From Gigantopelta aegis (taxonomy: Eukaryota; Mollusca; Gastropoda; Neomphalida; Peltospiridae): DNA of 64,000 nucleotides. Positions 24,350 to 36,600 of the stretch are shown here, one piece after another (position 1 is the first letter of the stretch; each line of letters begins with the position of its first letter). The notes below the pieces were generated by a model. The model was given only the letters and a program-made list of their open reading frames with translations. It searched no databases and was not told where the DNA came from. The DNA lies in assembly GCF_016097555.1 (NCBI RefSeq), contig NC_054704.1, forward strand, positions 93,422,653 through 93,486,652, read 5' to 3'. The position numbers were made by a program, and so were the translations under genes.

Positions 24350-26765
24350 AATATGTTGATTATCATCTATGTGATAACAGTCGTATGAACCTGGACAGTA
24401 TATTGATTATCAACTGTGTGCAATCTAATTAAAATTAGCTCCACAATTACATGTGGATCTAACACCAGCCAGTTGGAGCTCATGTCCACCAATCAAAACC
24501 TTACTTGCAGAATCCTGCCAGTGATTTAAAACTAACAACACTGCGTAGTCCCCAATGTCCAGGTAACATTTCGTCTGTAAATAATAATTTAAATATTGAC
24601 CAATCACACTTCGCCTTTTATAACGTTTTTTGGGAGCATACAAATTCTAAAAATATCGGGCGAGTCTATTTTAGTGGCCGCATTACAGCGAACCATACCA
24701 ATACGTACGGGGTGGGTTATCAGTCTTCAATTTTACATTAAAAATTATTTATTTATTTATAAAAAACCCCAACTAAATCAGTCTTCAGTTTTACATTACA
24801 AATTATTTATTTTATAAAATAAAACATGTTTTAAGGCATTCGTAATTCACACGAAACATGTAGTATACCCTCAGGATAATTCGGAATGTTTTCAAATTAT
24901 TTTTAAATCACTGGCAGGATTCTGCAAGTAAGGTTTTGATTGGTGGACATGAGCTCCAACTGGCTGGTGTTAGATCCACATGTAATTGTGGAGCTAATTT
25001 TAATTAGATTGAACTGTGTGATAACAGCCGTATGTAACTGGACAATATGTTGATTATCAACTGTGTGATAACAGTCGTATGTAACTGGACAATATGTTGA
25101 TTATCAACTGTGTGATAACCGACGTATGTAACTGGACAATATGTTGATTATCAACTATATGATAACCGTCGTATGTAACTGGACAGCATGTTGATTATCA
25201 ACTGTGTGATATAACAGTCGTATGTAACTGGACAATATGTTGATTATTACCTGTGTGATAACAGTCGTATGTAACTGGACAATATGTTGATTATCAACTG
25301 TGAGATAACAGTCGTATGTAACTGCACACTATGTTGATTATTAACTGTGTGATAACAGTCGTATGTAACTGGACAATATGTTGATTATTACCTGTGTGAT
25401 AACAGTCGTATGTAACTGGACAGTACGTTGATTATCAACTGTGTGATAACAGTCGTATGTAACTGGACAGTACGTTGATTATCAACTGAGTGATAACAGC
25501 CGTATGTAACTGGACAGTACGTTGATTATCAACTGTGTGATAACAGTCGTATGTTACTGGACACTATGTTGATTATCAACTGTGTGATAACAGCCGTATG
25601 TAACTGGACAATATGTTGATTATCAACTGTGTGATAACAGTCGTATGTAACTGGACAATATGTTGATTATCAACTATATGATAACCGTCGTATGTAACTG
25701 GACAGCATATTGATTATCAACTGTGTGATATAACAGTCGTATGTAACTGGACAATATGTTGATTATCAACTGTGTGATAACAGTCGTATGTAACTGCACA
25801 ATATGTTGATTATCAACTGTGTGATAACAGTCGTAGGCCTATGTAACTGGACAATATGTTGATTATCAACTGTATGTTAACCGTAGTATTTAACTGAACA
25901 ATATGTTGATTATCAACTATATGATAACCGTCGTATGTAACTGGACAGCATATTGATTATCAACTGTGTGATATAACAGTCGTATGTAACTGGACAATAT
26001 GTTGATTATTACCTGTGTGATAACAGTCGTATGTAACTGGACAATATGTTGATTATCAACTGTGTGATAACAGTCGTATGTAACTGGACAGTACGTTGAT
26101 TATCAACTGTGTGATAACAGTCGTATGTAACTGGACAGTACGTTGATTATCAACTGTGTGATAACAGTCGTATGTAACTGGACAGTACGTTGATTATCAA
26201 CTGTGTGATAACAGTCGTATGTAACTGGACAGTACGTTGATTATCAACTGTGTGATAACAGCCGTATGTAACTGGACAGTACGTTGATTATCAACTGTGT
26301 GATAACAGTCGTATGTAACTGGACACTATGTTGATTATCAACTGTGTGATAACAGTCGTATGTAACTGGACAATATGTTGATATGTAACTGGACAATATG
26401 TTGATTATCAACTGTGTGATAACCGTCGTATGTAACTGGACAGCATATTGATTATCAACTGTGTGATATAACAGTCGTATGTAACTGGACAATATGTTGA
26501 TTATTACCTGTGTGATAACAGTCGTATGTAACTGGACAATATGTTGATTATCAACTGTGTGATAACAGTCGTATGTAACTGCACAATATGTTGATTATCA
26601 ACTGTGTGGTAACAGTCGTATGTAACTGGACAATATGTTGATTATCAACTGTGTGATAACAGTCGTATGTAACTGGACAGTATGGTAATAATCAACCATG
26701 TATAACTGTCGTATGTAACTAGACAGTATGGTGATTATCAACCATGTGTTATCAATTGTAGGGGT
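24350..26765. repeat. 47-bp minisatellite, about 38 copies
   Basis: The unit is close to TTGATTATCAACTGTGTGAT + AACAGTCGTATGTAACTGGA + CAATATG. One or two copies lie before the fold-back element (24350-24420) and about 37 after it. Variant units (GATAACCGTC, GATATAACAG, GGACAGCAT) recur together near 25150, 25670, 25915 and 26410, showing that blocks of units were copied. It occupies the place where the SLC6 TM9 exon would be expected. Confidence 0.95.
24421..25011. mobile_element. Fold-back/MITE element with 110-bp identical arms
   Basis: The left arm 24421-24530 and right arm 24902-25011 are perfect inverted copies starting CAATCTAATTAAAATTAGCT. The flanks carry the 9-bp direct repeat AACTGTGTG (24412-24420 and 25012-25020). 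The 371-bp middle has no gene. Long arms with a 9-bp duplication fit Mutator-like elements, but the family is inferred. It landed inside a minisatellite unit. Confidence 0.9.
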
Positions 26766-26794
26766 GGGATCTAGATTCAAGGAATATTTTTTTA

Positions 26795-27785
26795 TTTATT
26801 AGTCTCCTACCGGTCAACTCGAGGGGACCGATCTAACCGGATAGAACTCCATCTCCGTTCTTCCGTCTGTTTGTCCGTCTGTCCCACTTATAGTTTTCCG
26901 GATGTGTTTTTCACAATGCCTTGATATACTGAGCTGAAATGTTGTATATGGCTTTATCATGTACTGGTTGCGGGACTCGTTTGATGCGCAGTCGGTTTGG
27001 GATCGATCCCTGTCGGTAGGCCCATTGGGGTATTTCTTGTTCCAGCTAGTGCACCACGACTGGGATATCAAGTGCCGTGGTATGTGTTATCCCGTCTGTG
27101 GGATGGTGCATATAAAAGATCCTTTGCTACTAATGGAAAAATGTACCGTGTTTTCTCCTTGAGACTATATGTTACATTACCAAATGTGTAACATACAATA
27201 GCCAATAGCTAATATATCAATATGCTCTAGTGGTGTCGTTACACAAAACAAACTGTCTTTTTTTGTCCTGTACTGTTACAGAATCAAGTTTGACTTTAAA
27301 CTTAGGAGATACGAAAATGTGTTTTCCGGACTTTTTAAAAAAAAAAATGGCAATGCCTCAAGATATTGAAATTATATATATAGCTTTATCACATTCTGTC
27401 ACAGATCAAGTTTGACTTTCGTGGTGATTTACCCATTTTTGACAGTTATGGCCTTTGAACTTAGGACATACAAAAATTAGTTTTCTGGGGTTTTGTGGGG
27501 CCAATGCCTCAACATATTGAACTGAAATTTTGTGTTCTGTTAAAGATTAAGTTTGACTTCATGGTGATTTACCCATTTTTGATAAGAGCTTTGATATGGC
27601 TCTTGAAAGTACATACGAAAATTAGTTTTCCGGATATTTTTGGGTCAATGCCTCAACATATTGAACTATAATTTTGTGTACAGTTTTATCATGTTTTGTT
27701 ACAGATCAAGTATAACTTTCATGGTGATTTACCCATTTTCACAAAGTTATATCCCTTGAACTTAGGAGATACGAAAATGTATTAG
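26795..27785 (+). repeat. Dispersed repeat with roughly 170-bp internal units, split by a SINE
   Basis: It begins TAGTCTCCTACCGGTCAACT and contains about four diverged units sharing CAATGCCTCAACATATTGAA and GGTGATTTACCCATTTT. A SINE (26966-27252) sits inside the first unit. A reversed relative lies at about 57060-57215. It is not coding, and the class is unknown to me. Confidence 0.7.
26966..27252 (+). mobile_element. SINE inside the dispersed repeat
   Basis: GGGATCGATCCCTGTCGGTA to GTGGTGTCGTTACACAAAAC. Confidence 0.88.
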
Positions 27786-27814
27786 GCTTGTATTGCTTTA
27801 GCCGAATTTTTGTT

Positions 27815-28095
27815 TATTTAACGAGTTTACATGGTGTCAGACATGGTTAAGGACCACACAGATGAGGAGACCGAAAACCCGCTACCGCCACGTAATGGGC
27901 TATTCTTTTGGATTAGCAGCAAGGGATCTTTTATATGCAGCATTCCACAGAAATGATAGCACATACCACAGCCTTTCTTACACCAGTCGTGGAGCACGTG
28001 TGACTGGCTGCAACGAGAAATAGTCCAATGGGCCCACCGACGTGTTTGATTCTAGACCAACCGCGTGTTAGGCAAGCGCTTTACCTGCCTCCTGT
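27815..28095 (-). mobile_element. SINE
   Basis: GTTAAGGACCACACAGATGA, GCAAGGGATCTTTTATATGC, GGCCCACCGACGTGTTTGAT. Confidence 0.88.
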
Positions 28096-28104
28096 TTTGC
28101 ACAA

Positions 28105-28330
28105 ATGTAAGTATCTATTAGTGGTGTGGTGGTTACGTCATAGATCTTAAGGCTGGTAGGTACTGGTTTCGCATCCCGGTACCGGCTCCCACCCAGAGCG
28201 ACTTTAACGACCACTATACCGACTTCTGTCTCAGTAACTACTAACAACTAACCACTATCCCCAGGACAGCGCGTGGAACTGGATATAAGCACAAATATAA
28301 TATAAACAACAAACTGGGGAGGGCGTGATT
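28105..28330 (+). mobile_element. SINE family with GGTAGGTACT head
   Basis: GGCTGGTAGGTACTGGTTTC, TATACCGACTTCTGTCTCAG, CCACTATCCCCAGGACAGCG. Confidence 0.65.
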
Positions 28331-28424
28331 CACGGGTGTGAATACAGTCTTCGAATATAACCTGTTTATGAACGAAATGTCTTTCAAATTGTGGCTGTTT
28401 TTGCGTTTGATGATTATTTCGACA

Positions 28425-28429
<5 letters not shown>

Positions 28430-28483
<54 letters not shown>

Positions 28484-28500
28484 CAGAGAGACAGAGAGAT
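28430..28500. repeat. (GA)n microsatellite
   Basis: GA run followed by GACAGA units. Confidence 0.95.
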
Positions 28501-28719
28501 GGACTGCAATGGATCTTTTCCCAAAAAAGTACATACCACAGCCTTTGATGTAATATTCTGGAAACATTATTTCGTCCAAATCTGGCTCCATTGCATTTCA
28601 CATCAGTTTGCTGCTCCTCTTTGCTCTTTGCTTTATTCTGCCGGACTTTGATAGATATAGGATAATAATATAATTTATATAGGGCATTGTCTCCTCTTCA
28701 AAGACTAGTTTCGTTCCAG

Positions 28720-28816
28720 GGAGGAATCTACATGTTCCAACTGTCCGACTGGTACGTCGCCGCCCTCATCCTAATCATCAGCATCATGGAGTGCATCATC
28801 GTGGCCTGGATATACG
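28720..28816 (+). CDS. SLC6 exon, TM10
   Basis: A phase-0 exon between GTTCCAG and GTGAGA. It begins GGIYMFQLSDWYVA and ends IVAWIYG, the conserved TM10 segment, with no interruption. The preceding TM9 exon is not visible. Confidence 0.9.
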
Positions 28817-28905
28817 GTGAGACATTTCTTACTTTAAGGTGATATATCGAGAAATGTTTTTAACTTTGAGCCAGTGAAGATCATCCTCTTTTGATAATAT
28901 ATATA

Positions 28906-30399
28906 CTCTTCAAAAAAAGAAACGCAAAAGGGTACAAATGGGTTATAACTCCAATTTTATGTTTCCTACCGGTTCATGCTTTGTGAATATAAGGTCATTG
29001 CATGTCCCAAACACATTCCCACGGTTACATTCGATAAAACGCAGCTACTGTAAAATAAAGTTTCAAAATGTGAATATTCGCAAAAACGCAGCCACGTGCA
29101 AACCATGTCACCACTGCACGTGCGTTGTCTGCACGTGCAAGATGAACACCCACAGTATAAAAGTGCAGGGTGTTCGCTTGCCTGGCCTCTGTATCTGGCC
29201 GACAGTTGACAATCCAGGACATGCCACGTCTCAGTGAACCGCAGAGAAACAATGCCATCGGCCGACTAGACGCAGGCGAATCCAGAACGGCCGTTGCCAG
29301 GGCATTCCATGTGTCCCCAAGCACCATCTCCAGACTGTGGGACCGTTACCAGCAACATGGATCAACACGTGACCTCCCTAGATCCGGTCGACCACGGGTC
29401 ACTACGCCCGGGCAGGACCGCTACATCCGGGTACGCCACCTTCGGGAACGATTGACTACTGCCACCTCCACAGCCGCAGCAATACCAGGTTTGCGCAGGA
29501 TATCCGACCAGACCGTACGGAACCGCCTACGTGAGGTAGGAATTCGTGCCAGACGTCCAGTTCGAGGTGTCATCTTAACACCACAACACCGTCGACTCCG
29601 ACTGCAGTGGTGCCAGATTCATCGACAATGGCCTCAACTGCGATGGAGACAGGTGTGGTTCAGTGACGAGTCCCGATTTCTGCTCCGACGTCATGATGGA
29701 AGATGTCGCGTGTATAGGCGTCGTGGTGAACGTTATGCGGCAAACTGCGTGCAGGAAGTGGACAGATTCGGCGGGGGTAGTGTCATGGTGTGGGCAGCCA
29801 TCTCACACACTGGCAGAACTGACCTGGTCCACGTGCAGGGCAACCTGAATGCACAGGGCTACATTGACCAGATCCTCCGGCCACACATCGTTCCAGTTAT
29901 GGCCAACGCCAACGCAGTGTTCCAACATGACAACGCCAGGCCTCACACAGCACGTCTCACAACGGCTTTCCTACAGAACAACAACATTAATGTCCTTCCT
30001 TGGCCATCGATATCACCGGATTTGAACCCAATTGAGCATCTATGGGACGAGTTGGACCGACGCCTCCGACAGCGACAACCACAGCCCCAGACCCTGCCCG
30101 AGCTGGCAGCAGCCTTGCAGGCCGAGTGGGCCACCATCCCCCGGGACGTCATCCGTACTCTGGTTGCTTCAATGGGCAGGCAGTGCCAGGCAGTTGTCAA
30201 CACACGCGGAGGCCACACCCGGTATTGACTCCAGATGACCTTGACCTTGGTGGTGTGTCCTATCACTTACTCACAATGGACTAGAGTGAATTGTGAACAA
30301 TCCTCCAACATTTGGTAATTATCGGACTCACCATTCAATAATTAAATCAATTCTCCAAATGTTACGACAATGTGGTTTTGCGTTTCTTCTTTTGAAGAG
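28906..30399 (+). mobile_element. Tc1-like DNA transposon, apparently complete
   Basis: Terminal inverted repeats of about 24 bp (left CTCTTCAAAAAAAGAAACGC, right end complementary with one difference) enclose one transposase gene. TA dinucleotides flank both ends, as expected for Tc1/mariner insertion. It sits in the SLC6 intron between the TM10 exon and the next. The element is clearly more GC-rich than its surroundings, consistent with a recent arrival. Confidence 0.92.
29221..30228 (+). CDS. Tc1-like transposase, intact
   Basis: 335 residues, the usual length for Tc1 transposases. It cuts and pastes the element at TA sites. An N-terminal helix-turn-helix (AVARAFHVSPSTISRLWDRY, about residues 24-43) is followed by the GRPR basic motif. 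The DDE domain shows its first Asp in WFSDESRF, its second in FQHDNARPH, and Glu in NPIEHLWDEL. Exactly 34 residues lie between the last two, so it is DD34E. The frame is open 17 codons further upstream, but MPRLSEPQR is the family-like start. No stop or frame change is present, so activity is possible; expression is not shown. Confidence 0.95.
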   Translation: MPRLSEPQRNNAIGRLDAGESRTAVARAFHVSPSTISRLWDRYQQHGSTRDLPRSGRPRVTTPGQDRYIRVRHLRERLTTATSTAAAIPGLRRISDQTVRNRLREVGIRARRPVRGVILTPQHRRLRLQWCQIHRQWPQLRWRQVWFSDESRFLLRRHDGRCRVYRRRGERYAANCVQEVDRFGGGSVMVWAAISHTGRTDLVHVQGNLNAQGYIDQILRPHIVPVMANANAVFQHDNARPHTARLTTAFLQNNNINVLPWPSISPDLNPIEHLWDELDRRLRQRQPQPQTLPELAAALQAEWATIPRDVIRTLVASMGRQCQAVVNTRGGHTRY

Positions 30400-30715
<316 letters not shown>

Positions 30716-30718
30716 ACA

Positions 30719-30983
30719 ACCTCGACATACATACAATATATAGATATTCATACATCAATACATACTAGCCAGTGCCAGGTCTGCCAATGCCAGGTTTCAT
30801 GCACGTAAGCGGGATCGATAGCTCAGAGCCTATCGTGGTTAGTCTTGCAATTTGCGGGCGAGTCGGTGCCACAGGTTCGAGTCGCAGCATCGGCATGGGA
30901 CAATTTGTGCGCCAGTGCGTTAATATCTATGTATGTAACAGTCAATCTCGACATACATACAATATATAGATATTCATACATCA

Positions 30984-30991
<8 letters not shown>
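30719..30991. repeat. Roughly 46-bp direct repeats flanking a tRNA-like segment
   Basis: A 46-bp stretch with CTCGACATACATACAATATA is present at 30719-30765 and 30946-30991. Between them is a tRNA-like segment with GATCGATAGCTCAG and B box GGTTCGAGTCGC. It is either a tandem pair with a period of about 227 bp or a third SINE type between long direct repeats. Confidence 0.7.
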
Positions 30992-31018
<27 letters not shown>

Positions 31019-31152
31019 CACGCGTATATTTATTGCAAAGGAAAAGGTCACCCTTTATACATCATTGTGTGTCTCATAATGCTAAAAACATTAATTTATA
31101 CCATTCATTTATTCTTTCATTCATGGTATTTATTTATTGTGTTTGTGTTTAT

Positions 31153-31154
<2 letters not shown>

Positions 31155-31199
<45 letters not shown>
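31155..31199. repeat. Run of about 45 G
   Basis: Uninterrupted poly-G, 156 bases before the last recognised SLC6 exon. Confidence 0.97.
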
Positions 31200-31200
<1 letters not shown>

Positions 31201-31355
31201 CAAACAATTAAATTTTCAACACTGTTACCTCTTTCTTTATGGAAATAACAATAATATCCATAGGCTGTTGGTGTGCTCTGGTCAGTGTTAAATGACAGCA
31301 ATGTCTTCTGCCACGATATAGACAAAACACATGTTCTGCTGTTTTTGTGTTTCAG

Positions 31356-31412
31356 GATTCAAGCGGCTAGATGAAGATCTGGAATTCATGATAGGAAGGA
31401 AAGTTCCTAAAC
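31356..31412 (+). CDS. SLC6 exon, post-TM10 loop (3' end unclear)
   Basis: The acceptor TGTTTCAG is followed by FKRLDEDLEFMIGRKVPK, matching the conserved loop after TM10. The next residues lose similarity, no convincing donor follows, and no TM11 exon was found downstream. The end given is where similarity stops. Confidence 0.7.
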
Positions 31413-31569
31413 ACTTTTTCATAACATTTTCCCCAAAACCTCATGCAAATTTCGCTCCCTCAACTCAAACTTTCCATTTGTATAATTTTGTGAACCACCT
31501 TCACAAAATCCTGGATCCTCCCCTGGACGAATTCATTAATTGTGACCACCTGAACATGTTTGTTTGTTT

Positions 31570-31852
31570 AGTTTAATTAAATCATCGGCTATTGGATGCC
31601 AGACATTTGGTAACTCGGACTCGTAGTCATCAGAGGAAACCGGTTACATTTTCACTAATTCAGCAAGGGATCTTTTATATGCACTTTCCAACAGACAGGA
31701 AATAACATACCACGGTCTTTGTCATGTTGTGGTGCACTGGTTGCAACAAGAAAAAACGCCAATCAGCTGAATGGATCCACCGAGGTGGTTCGATCCTGCG
31801 ACACAACCACTTCAAGCGAGCACTCAACCGACTAAGCTGAATCCCGCCCCAC
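31570..31852 (-). mobile_element. SINE
   Basis: AATCATCGGCTATTGGATGC, GCAAGGGATCTTTTATATGC, CTAAGCTGAATCCCGCCCC. Confidence 0.85.
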
Positions 31853-31956
31853 AGTGATTGTCGACAGTAATCGAATTCTTTAATCATGACCAAGAACGTG
31901 GGGCGCCTCAAATAAAATAACTCAAAAACTCCGACCTCCAAACAGTTTAAGCAGTA

Positions 31957-32142
31957 AGAAAAATCATCTTCCTAGGAGAGGTATGTCAAAAATCATCTTC
32001 CTAGGAGAGGTATGTCAAAAATCATCTTCCTAGGAGAGGTGTGTCAAAAAATCATCTTCCTAGGAGAGGTATGTCAAAAATCATCTTCCTAGGAGTGGTA
32101 TGTCAAAAATCATCTTCCTAGGAGAGGTATGTCAAAAATCCC
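31957..32142. repeat. 29-bp minisatellite, six copies
   Basis: Units of AAAAATCATCTTCCTAGGAG + AGGTATGTC, nearly identical. Confidence 0.93.
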
Positions 32143-32321
32143 AACTTTAACATTTTAAGCCTAAACAAACATTATCTTCTTATTATAGAGTAGGAAAAAA
32201 AACCTGTACCTTTTCATCAAGTGAGGGACACAGCACGTCCCCCTCCGACCCCCAGGGGTGTCAGTGTCACGGGAACCATTGTCCCCACATTTTTCCTCAG
32301 TGCTCAAAAGGCTGGAATAAA

Positions 32322-32495
32322 AAATTTGTTCTGTTTAATGACACCACTAGAGCACATGGATTAATTAATCATCGGCTATTGGATGTCAAACATTTGATAA
32401 TTCTGACTCGTGGTCATGAGGAAACCTGTTACATTTTTTGTAATGCAGCAAGGGATCTTTTATATGCACTTTCCCACAGGCAGGAAAACATATGC
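32322..32495 (-). mobile_element. SINE, 3' half
   Basis: TTTAATGACACCACTAGAGC, ATCATCGGCTATTGGATGTC, CACTTTCCCACAGGCAGG. Confidence 0.85.
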
Positions 32496-32849
32496 CAAAA
32501 GGCTGGAAATGCCATATTTCAATACCCAAAATAATTTCTTTAGAAAGCATGCCCTCAAATTCCACTGAGGTTAGTACCCTCATGTATTTTCACCCCCAGA
32601 CCATCGAATTGCCAAGGAAAATGTACCATTGAACACAGGTGAACCTGAATTTACAGGCCTAATGACAAAACAAAACGGGATAAAACAAATAATGTTTTTT
32701 TTTGTTTTTTTTAAAAGGCTTCCCTTTCCTTTAAAAACTGAATGTTTGTCCTGACCTGGTTTTCACAGTGATTACAAATGTCTTACATTCTACTTAAAGA
32801 AGCAACGTCACATCAAAGGCGTTTTTAAAAAATCCCAAAAAGACATACT

Positions 32850-33574
32850 GTGTAAAAAACCTTTTATTTACATTTGTATACATTATAACATAATGCTGTA
32901 TAATAATGAAGCTGAAATACAGAGTATATATATATTTCTAATATTTAATCACTTAGAACACACCCTCAGTTTTTGTTTTCATCTCCCATAATGTACAATT
33001 CTTTAATTTCCTTTACATTCAAAAGCAATTATTTTAATAAAACTGACACTTCATGACAGAAAATATATTTCCAATGAATATGATTTCTTCATAAATCAAA
33101 GTAATGTCGGTAGACAACAGTTACAAATAATTCCACTGGTGAACTGTTTTAGTGTTAAAATGCAACAAGTAGTAGTTTTCGAAATACTAAGAACATGAGA
33201 GTATATTTAAACTTTGTATTAAATGTTTGTACCTTCCAGCTGTGAAATATGCTACAGAACGGAAAATGTAAAATAAGATGCCCAAAACCTTTTCTTCATG
33301 TAGTTGCTCCATACTATTCATAAAATTAGTTGTAATCCATGTAAAAATGCTTAGTGACTCATTTGTAACCCTATTACATTTGGTAGTAATGCAAATATGA
33401 ATAATCACTGTTATCCAGATTCAGGCATTTTCGTTTAATTTGGTCAAAAATCATCCTCCCCCCCACCCCAACTAAAAAGGAAACCCCATCAGCCATCATC
33501 CTGGTGTGGAGACTTCTCTAGTTGCCAGGTTCCGCAGTAAAATGATATTACATAAAATGTCAATGCAGTTCTTG
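32850..33574 (-). other. Probable PDZD11 3' UTR
   Basis: No other gene or repeat is seen here. An AATAAA on the minus strand (TTTATT at 32863-32868) lies about 700 bases after the stop and is the nearest clear polyadenylation signal. The extent is inferred. Confidence 0.45.
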
Positions 33575-33630
33575 TCATCTTGGGTTAGCTGCTGTTGAGA
33601 AACGGTTTTTGTCATATGTCTGTTCATATC
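33575..33630 (-). CDS. PDZD11: PDZD11 exon 7 with stop
   Basis: The two leading bases complete Gly, then YEQTYDKNRFSTAANPR and TGA at 33577-33575. The acceptor is TTTCAG. The divergent tail is expected for this family. Confidence 0.9.
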
Positions 33631-36600
33631 CTGAAAGTAAAACACCATGTAATTACCTCAGTAATAGTTTTCATTAGTAAACATATTTAATTGGATATTT
33701 GGCATTTCCAAATAAAACATCTTTCCACTAATTTTAATGTTTTGAATTTAGTCTACAAAGAATAGTAAATTAATATAAATTAAGAATTACTATTTAATAT
33801 AACTAAAAAAGGACTGAGCATTAACTGGTGTCACTTCTAATATTAAAGGTATATAAATGAGTGATTTATTACTTACTAACAAAACAAATTCAGCTACATT
33901 TATAATGATGTGTGTAATATTTTTTATCATATGGACAACACAAAGACCAGCCAAAAGAAAAAATACGAGTTTAGAAAAGACTTTTAAATAATACAATTAC
34001 TGACAGTTGGGTCAAACCATACCTACCATATGGAAAGTAGCGTACTATCATCTGAGTTGTTGTATTCATCTTTAGAACCCGCACAGCCTGAGTAAAAACA
34101 AATAATCAAATTAAAAAGTCCACAAAGACAGATTTTCATATTTTCAATTTAAATTATTAATACAAATACATGAATTAAAAATGTCTCAAGTATATCTCTA
34201 TCATTTTGCGGAGACTGCCCCAGACGATCATTGAACTATTTCAGAACTGTCCAATCGAAATTGTAGAAGATAGGCTTTCACATTTTCAATGTTAAATTTT
34301 TATTTAATTGTTTTTTTATTTAATAAGAATTCAAAATGTCCAAAATATGTGTCTACTAGTTTTGGAGACTATCTGAAAGAAGCATTGTATGACATTTCAG
34401 AACAATCCAATCAAAACTCTAGAATATGAACAAAACCCATAATACATGATCAGGACCGTATTTATATGCAGACTCAAACTGGCAAAATAGTGGATGATTC
34501 CATGAATCTCTATCTAGTGTCTCTCTATAGGAAGACAGCCACACCCCAGAACATCCTTTACTACAGATTTCATCCTTCTTGCACTGCCACACTCAGACTA
34601 GTCAACTAAATCAAAACTAACACAGGACAGAGCTCACTGGAACAAATACAGCTGTGATGACACGCACTCATGAGTCACTGTCAAAACAGGGTGATATCAG
34701 GTCGTTGGAATAAGTCAGTTGTGATGACATCCACTCATGAATCACAGTCATAAATGAAGATAGTTTTCAATTTTGAAATTCTATTTTAAAAGTTTTACAA
34801 TTTAATAATAATATTGATTTAATAATCATCCGTCCCCATACAACCGTAAATAAAATGTGTTGAGTGCATCCTATCCTTCCTTCCATTTGCTATTGGATGT
34901 CTAACATTTGGTAATTTTGACATATAATCTTAGAGAGAAATCGGGTGCATGTGCAGGAGGAGGGTATTGGAGGTCGAAACCCTTACTTGCCCAAGCTTAA
35001 AAAAAATTGAAATGTATTTTTTGGGGGAGCATGGCCCCATATAAACTTCGCTTAACACAGTCTATAACCTCTACCCCGCTGAAATCCGTGCACACGCGCC
35101 TTGGAAACCCGCTACATTTTTTTTTGGCAAGGGATTGTTTATATGTACCATCCCACAGACAGGATATCACATGCCATGGTCTTTTTATACCCGCTGATGG
35201 GGATCGATCCTAGACTGACCGCGCATTTCCAAAAAACACCTTTTTAGGTCTAAGTAATGAATAAAAATAACATATAGTCTTGAAAAATGTTACGTAAATC
35301 GAACACAGTACCCTCTTCCTCTACCACTAGAGTGTTACGTAATTAGTAACACCCCCTTACATGTAACGCGTATGCCAACAGCTGGCCATGTCAAAATTTC
35401 AAGGCAAATCCCCCACTCACCGACCCCTGGAAAGGCGTTGTACCATACCTCTATGGATATAAATATGTTTTGGAGATATGAGACGACCCCTCAATCAAGA
35501 CAGTTAAAAAATTTCAAAAATTGCGAAATCTCACGTGATCTCTTGTTGGGGAATTGTATACTTGTGATAAGCCAATGAAAACTGAGATCAGTACAAGCCC
35601 GTCAAAAGTGTTCCACTTTCAAAAATCATGGCTTTGTTTTTGACCTGGATAAGCCAGCGTAGTGAAACCAATGCGGAGTGCGGCGTCATATATGCACCAA
35701 ACGCAATTGGATTTTCTGTTCTATATGCTTAAATAATAAAAATATTCCAGGGAATGTAGTTTTAACCTCTGAGCTCCATATCCAAACTAAGTTGTATATA
35801 AGCAAAAAAACAAGTTGTGATTGTCTCTGTTAATGTTTCTTGGGTAACCTGTCAGATAAAACTAAGGGACGGGACATAGCCCAGTGGTTAAGCCCTCACC
35901 TGAAGTGCGGTTGGTCTAGGATCCCCGTCAGTGGGCCCATTGGGCTATTTTTCGTTCAACCAGTGCACCACAACTGGTATGCCAAAGGCTGTAGTATGTA
36001 CTATCCTGTTTGTGGGATGGTGCATATATAAAATATCCCTTGCTACTAATAAAACAAGAGTACTGGTGAAGTACATGATACACCCATCAGGAGTTTGATG
36101 GAAAACCATATCTATATTAATGAATATGTTACGGGTATGATTCAATTGTAATTATGTGAAATTACAATGCGATGGATGAACAGTTTGTTTTAGACCAACC
36201 ACTATTCTAAGTTGTTCCTACAGGATTTACTGTTGTGAGCAGTAGACCGTGAAACGTAGGTAACAGAGATCTAGTAATAGTACGCGACACACTGCCATCC
36301 CAAGTTGTTCCTACATGTGAGGTTTGATGGTCCTGTATGGATCTGTATGTAAGATACGGTCCGGACATGGAATTAATGTTATGTGCAGTAGAACGTGAAT
36401 AGTAGGTCACAGTGATCTAGTAATGGTATGCGACACATTGCCATCCCAAGCTGTTCCTACATGTGAGGTTTGATGGGCCTTTATGCATCTGTATGCAAGA
36501 TATGGTCCGGACAAGAAAAAGTTGATGGACGGACGGACAACGCCATACCATAATACAACCCATAGATGGGCGTATTAGAACGTAGCTGGTTTATTTTCTA

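Noticed and set aside
24425-24643. Frames over the arms of the fold-back element
   Set aside because: Arms are non-coding inverted repeats.
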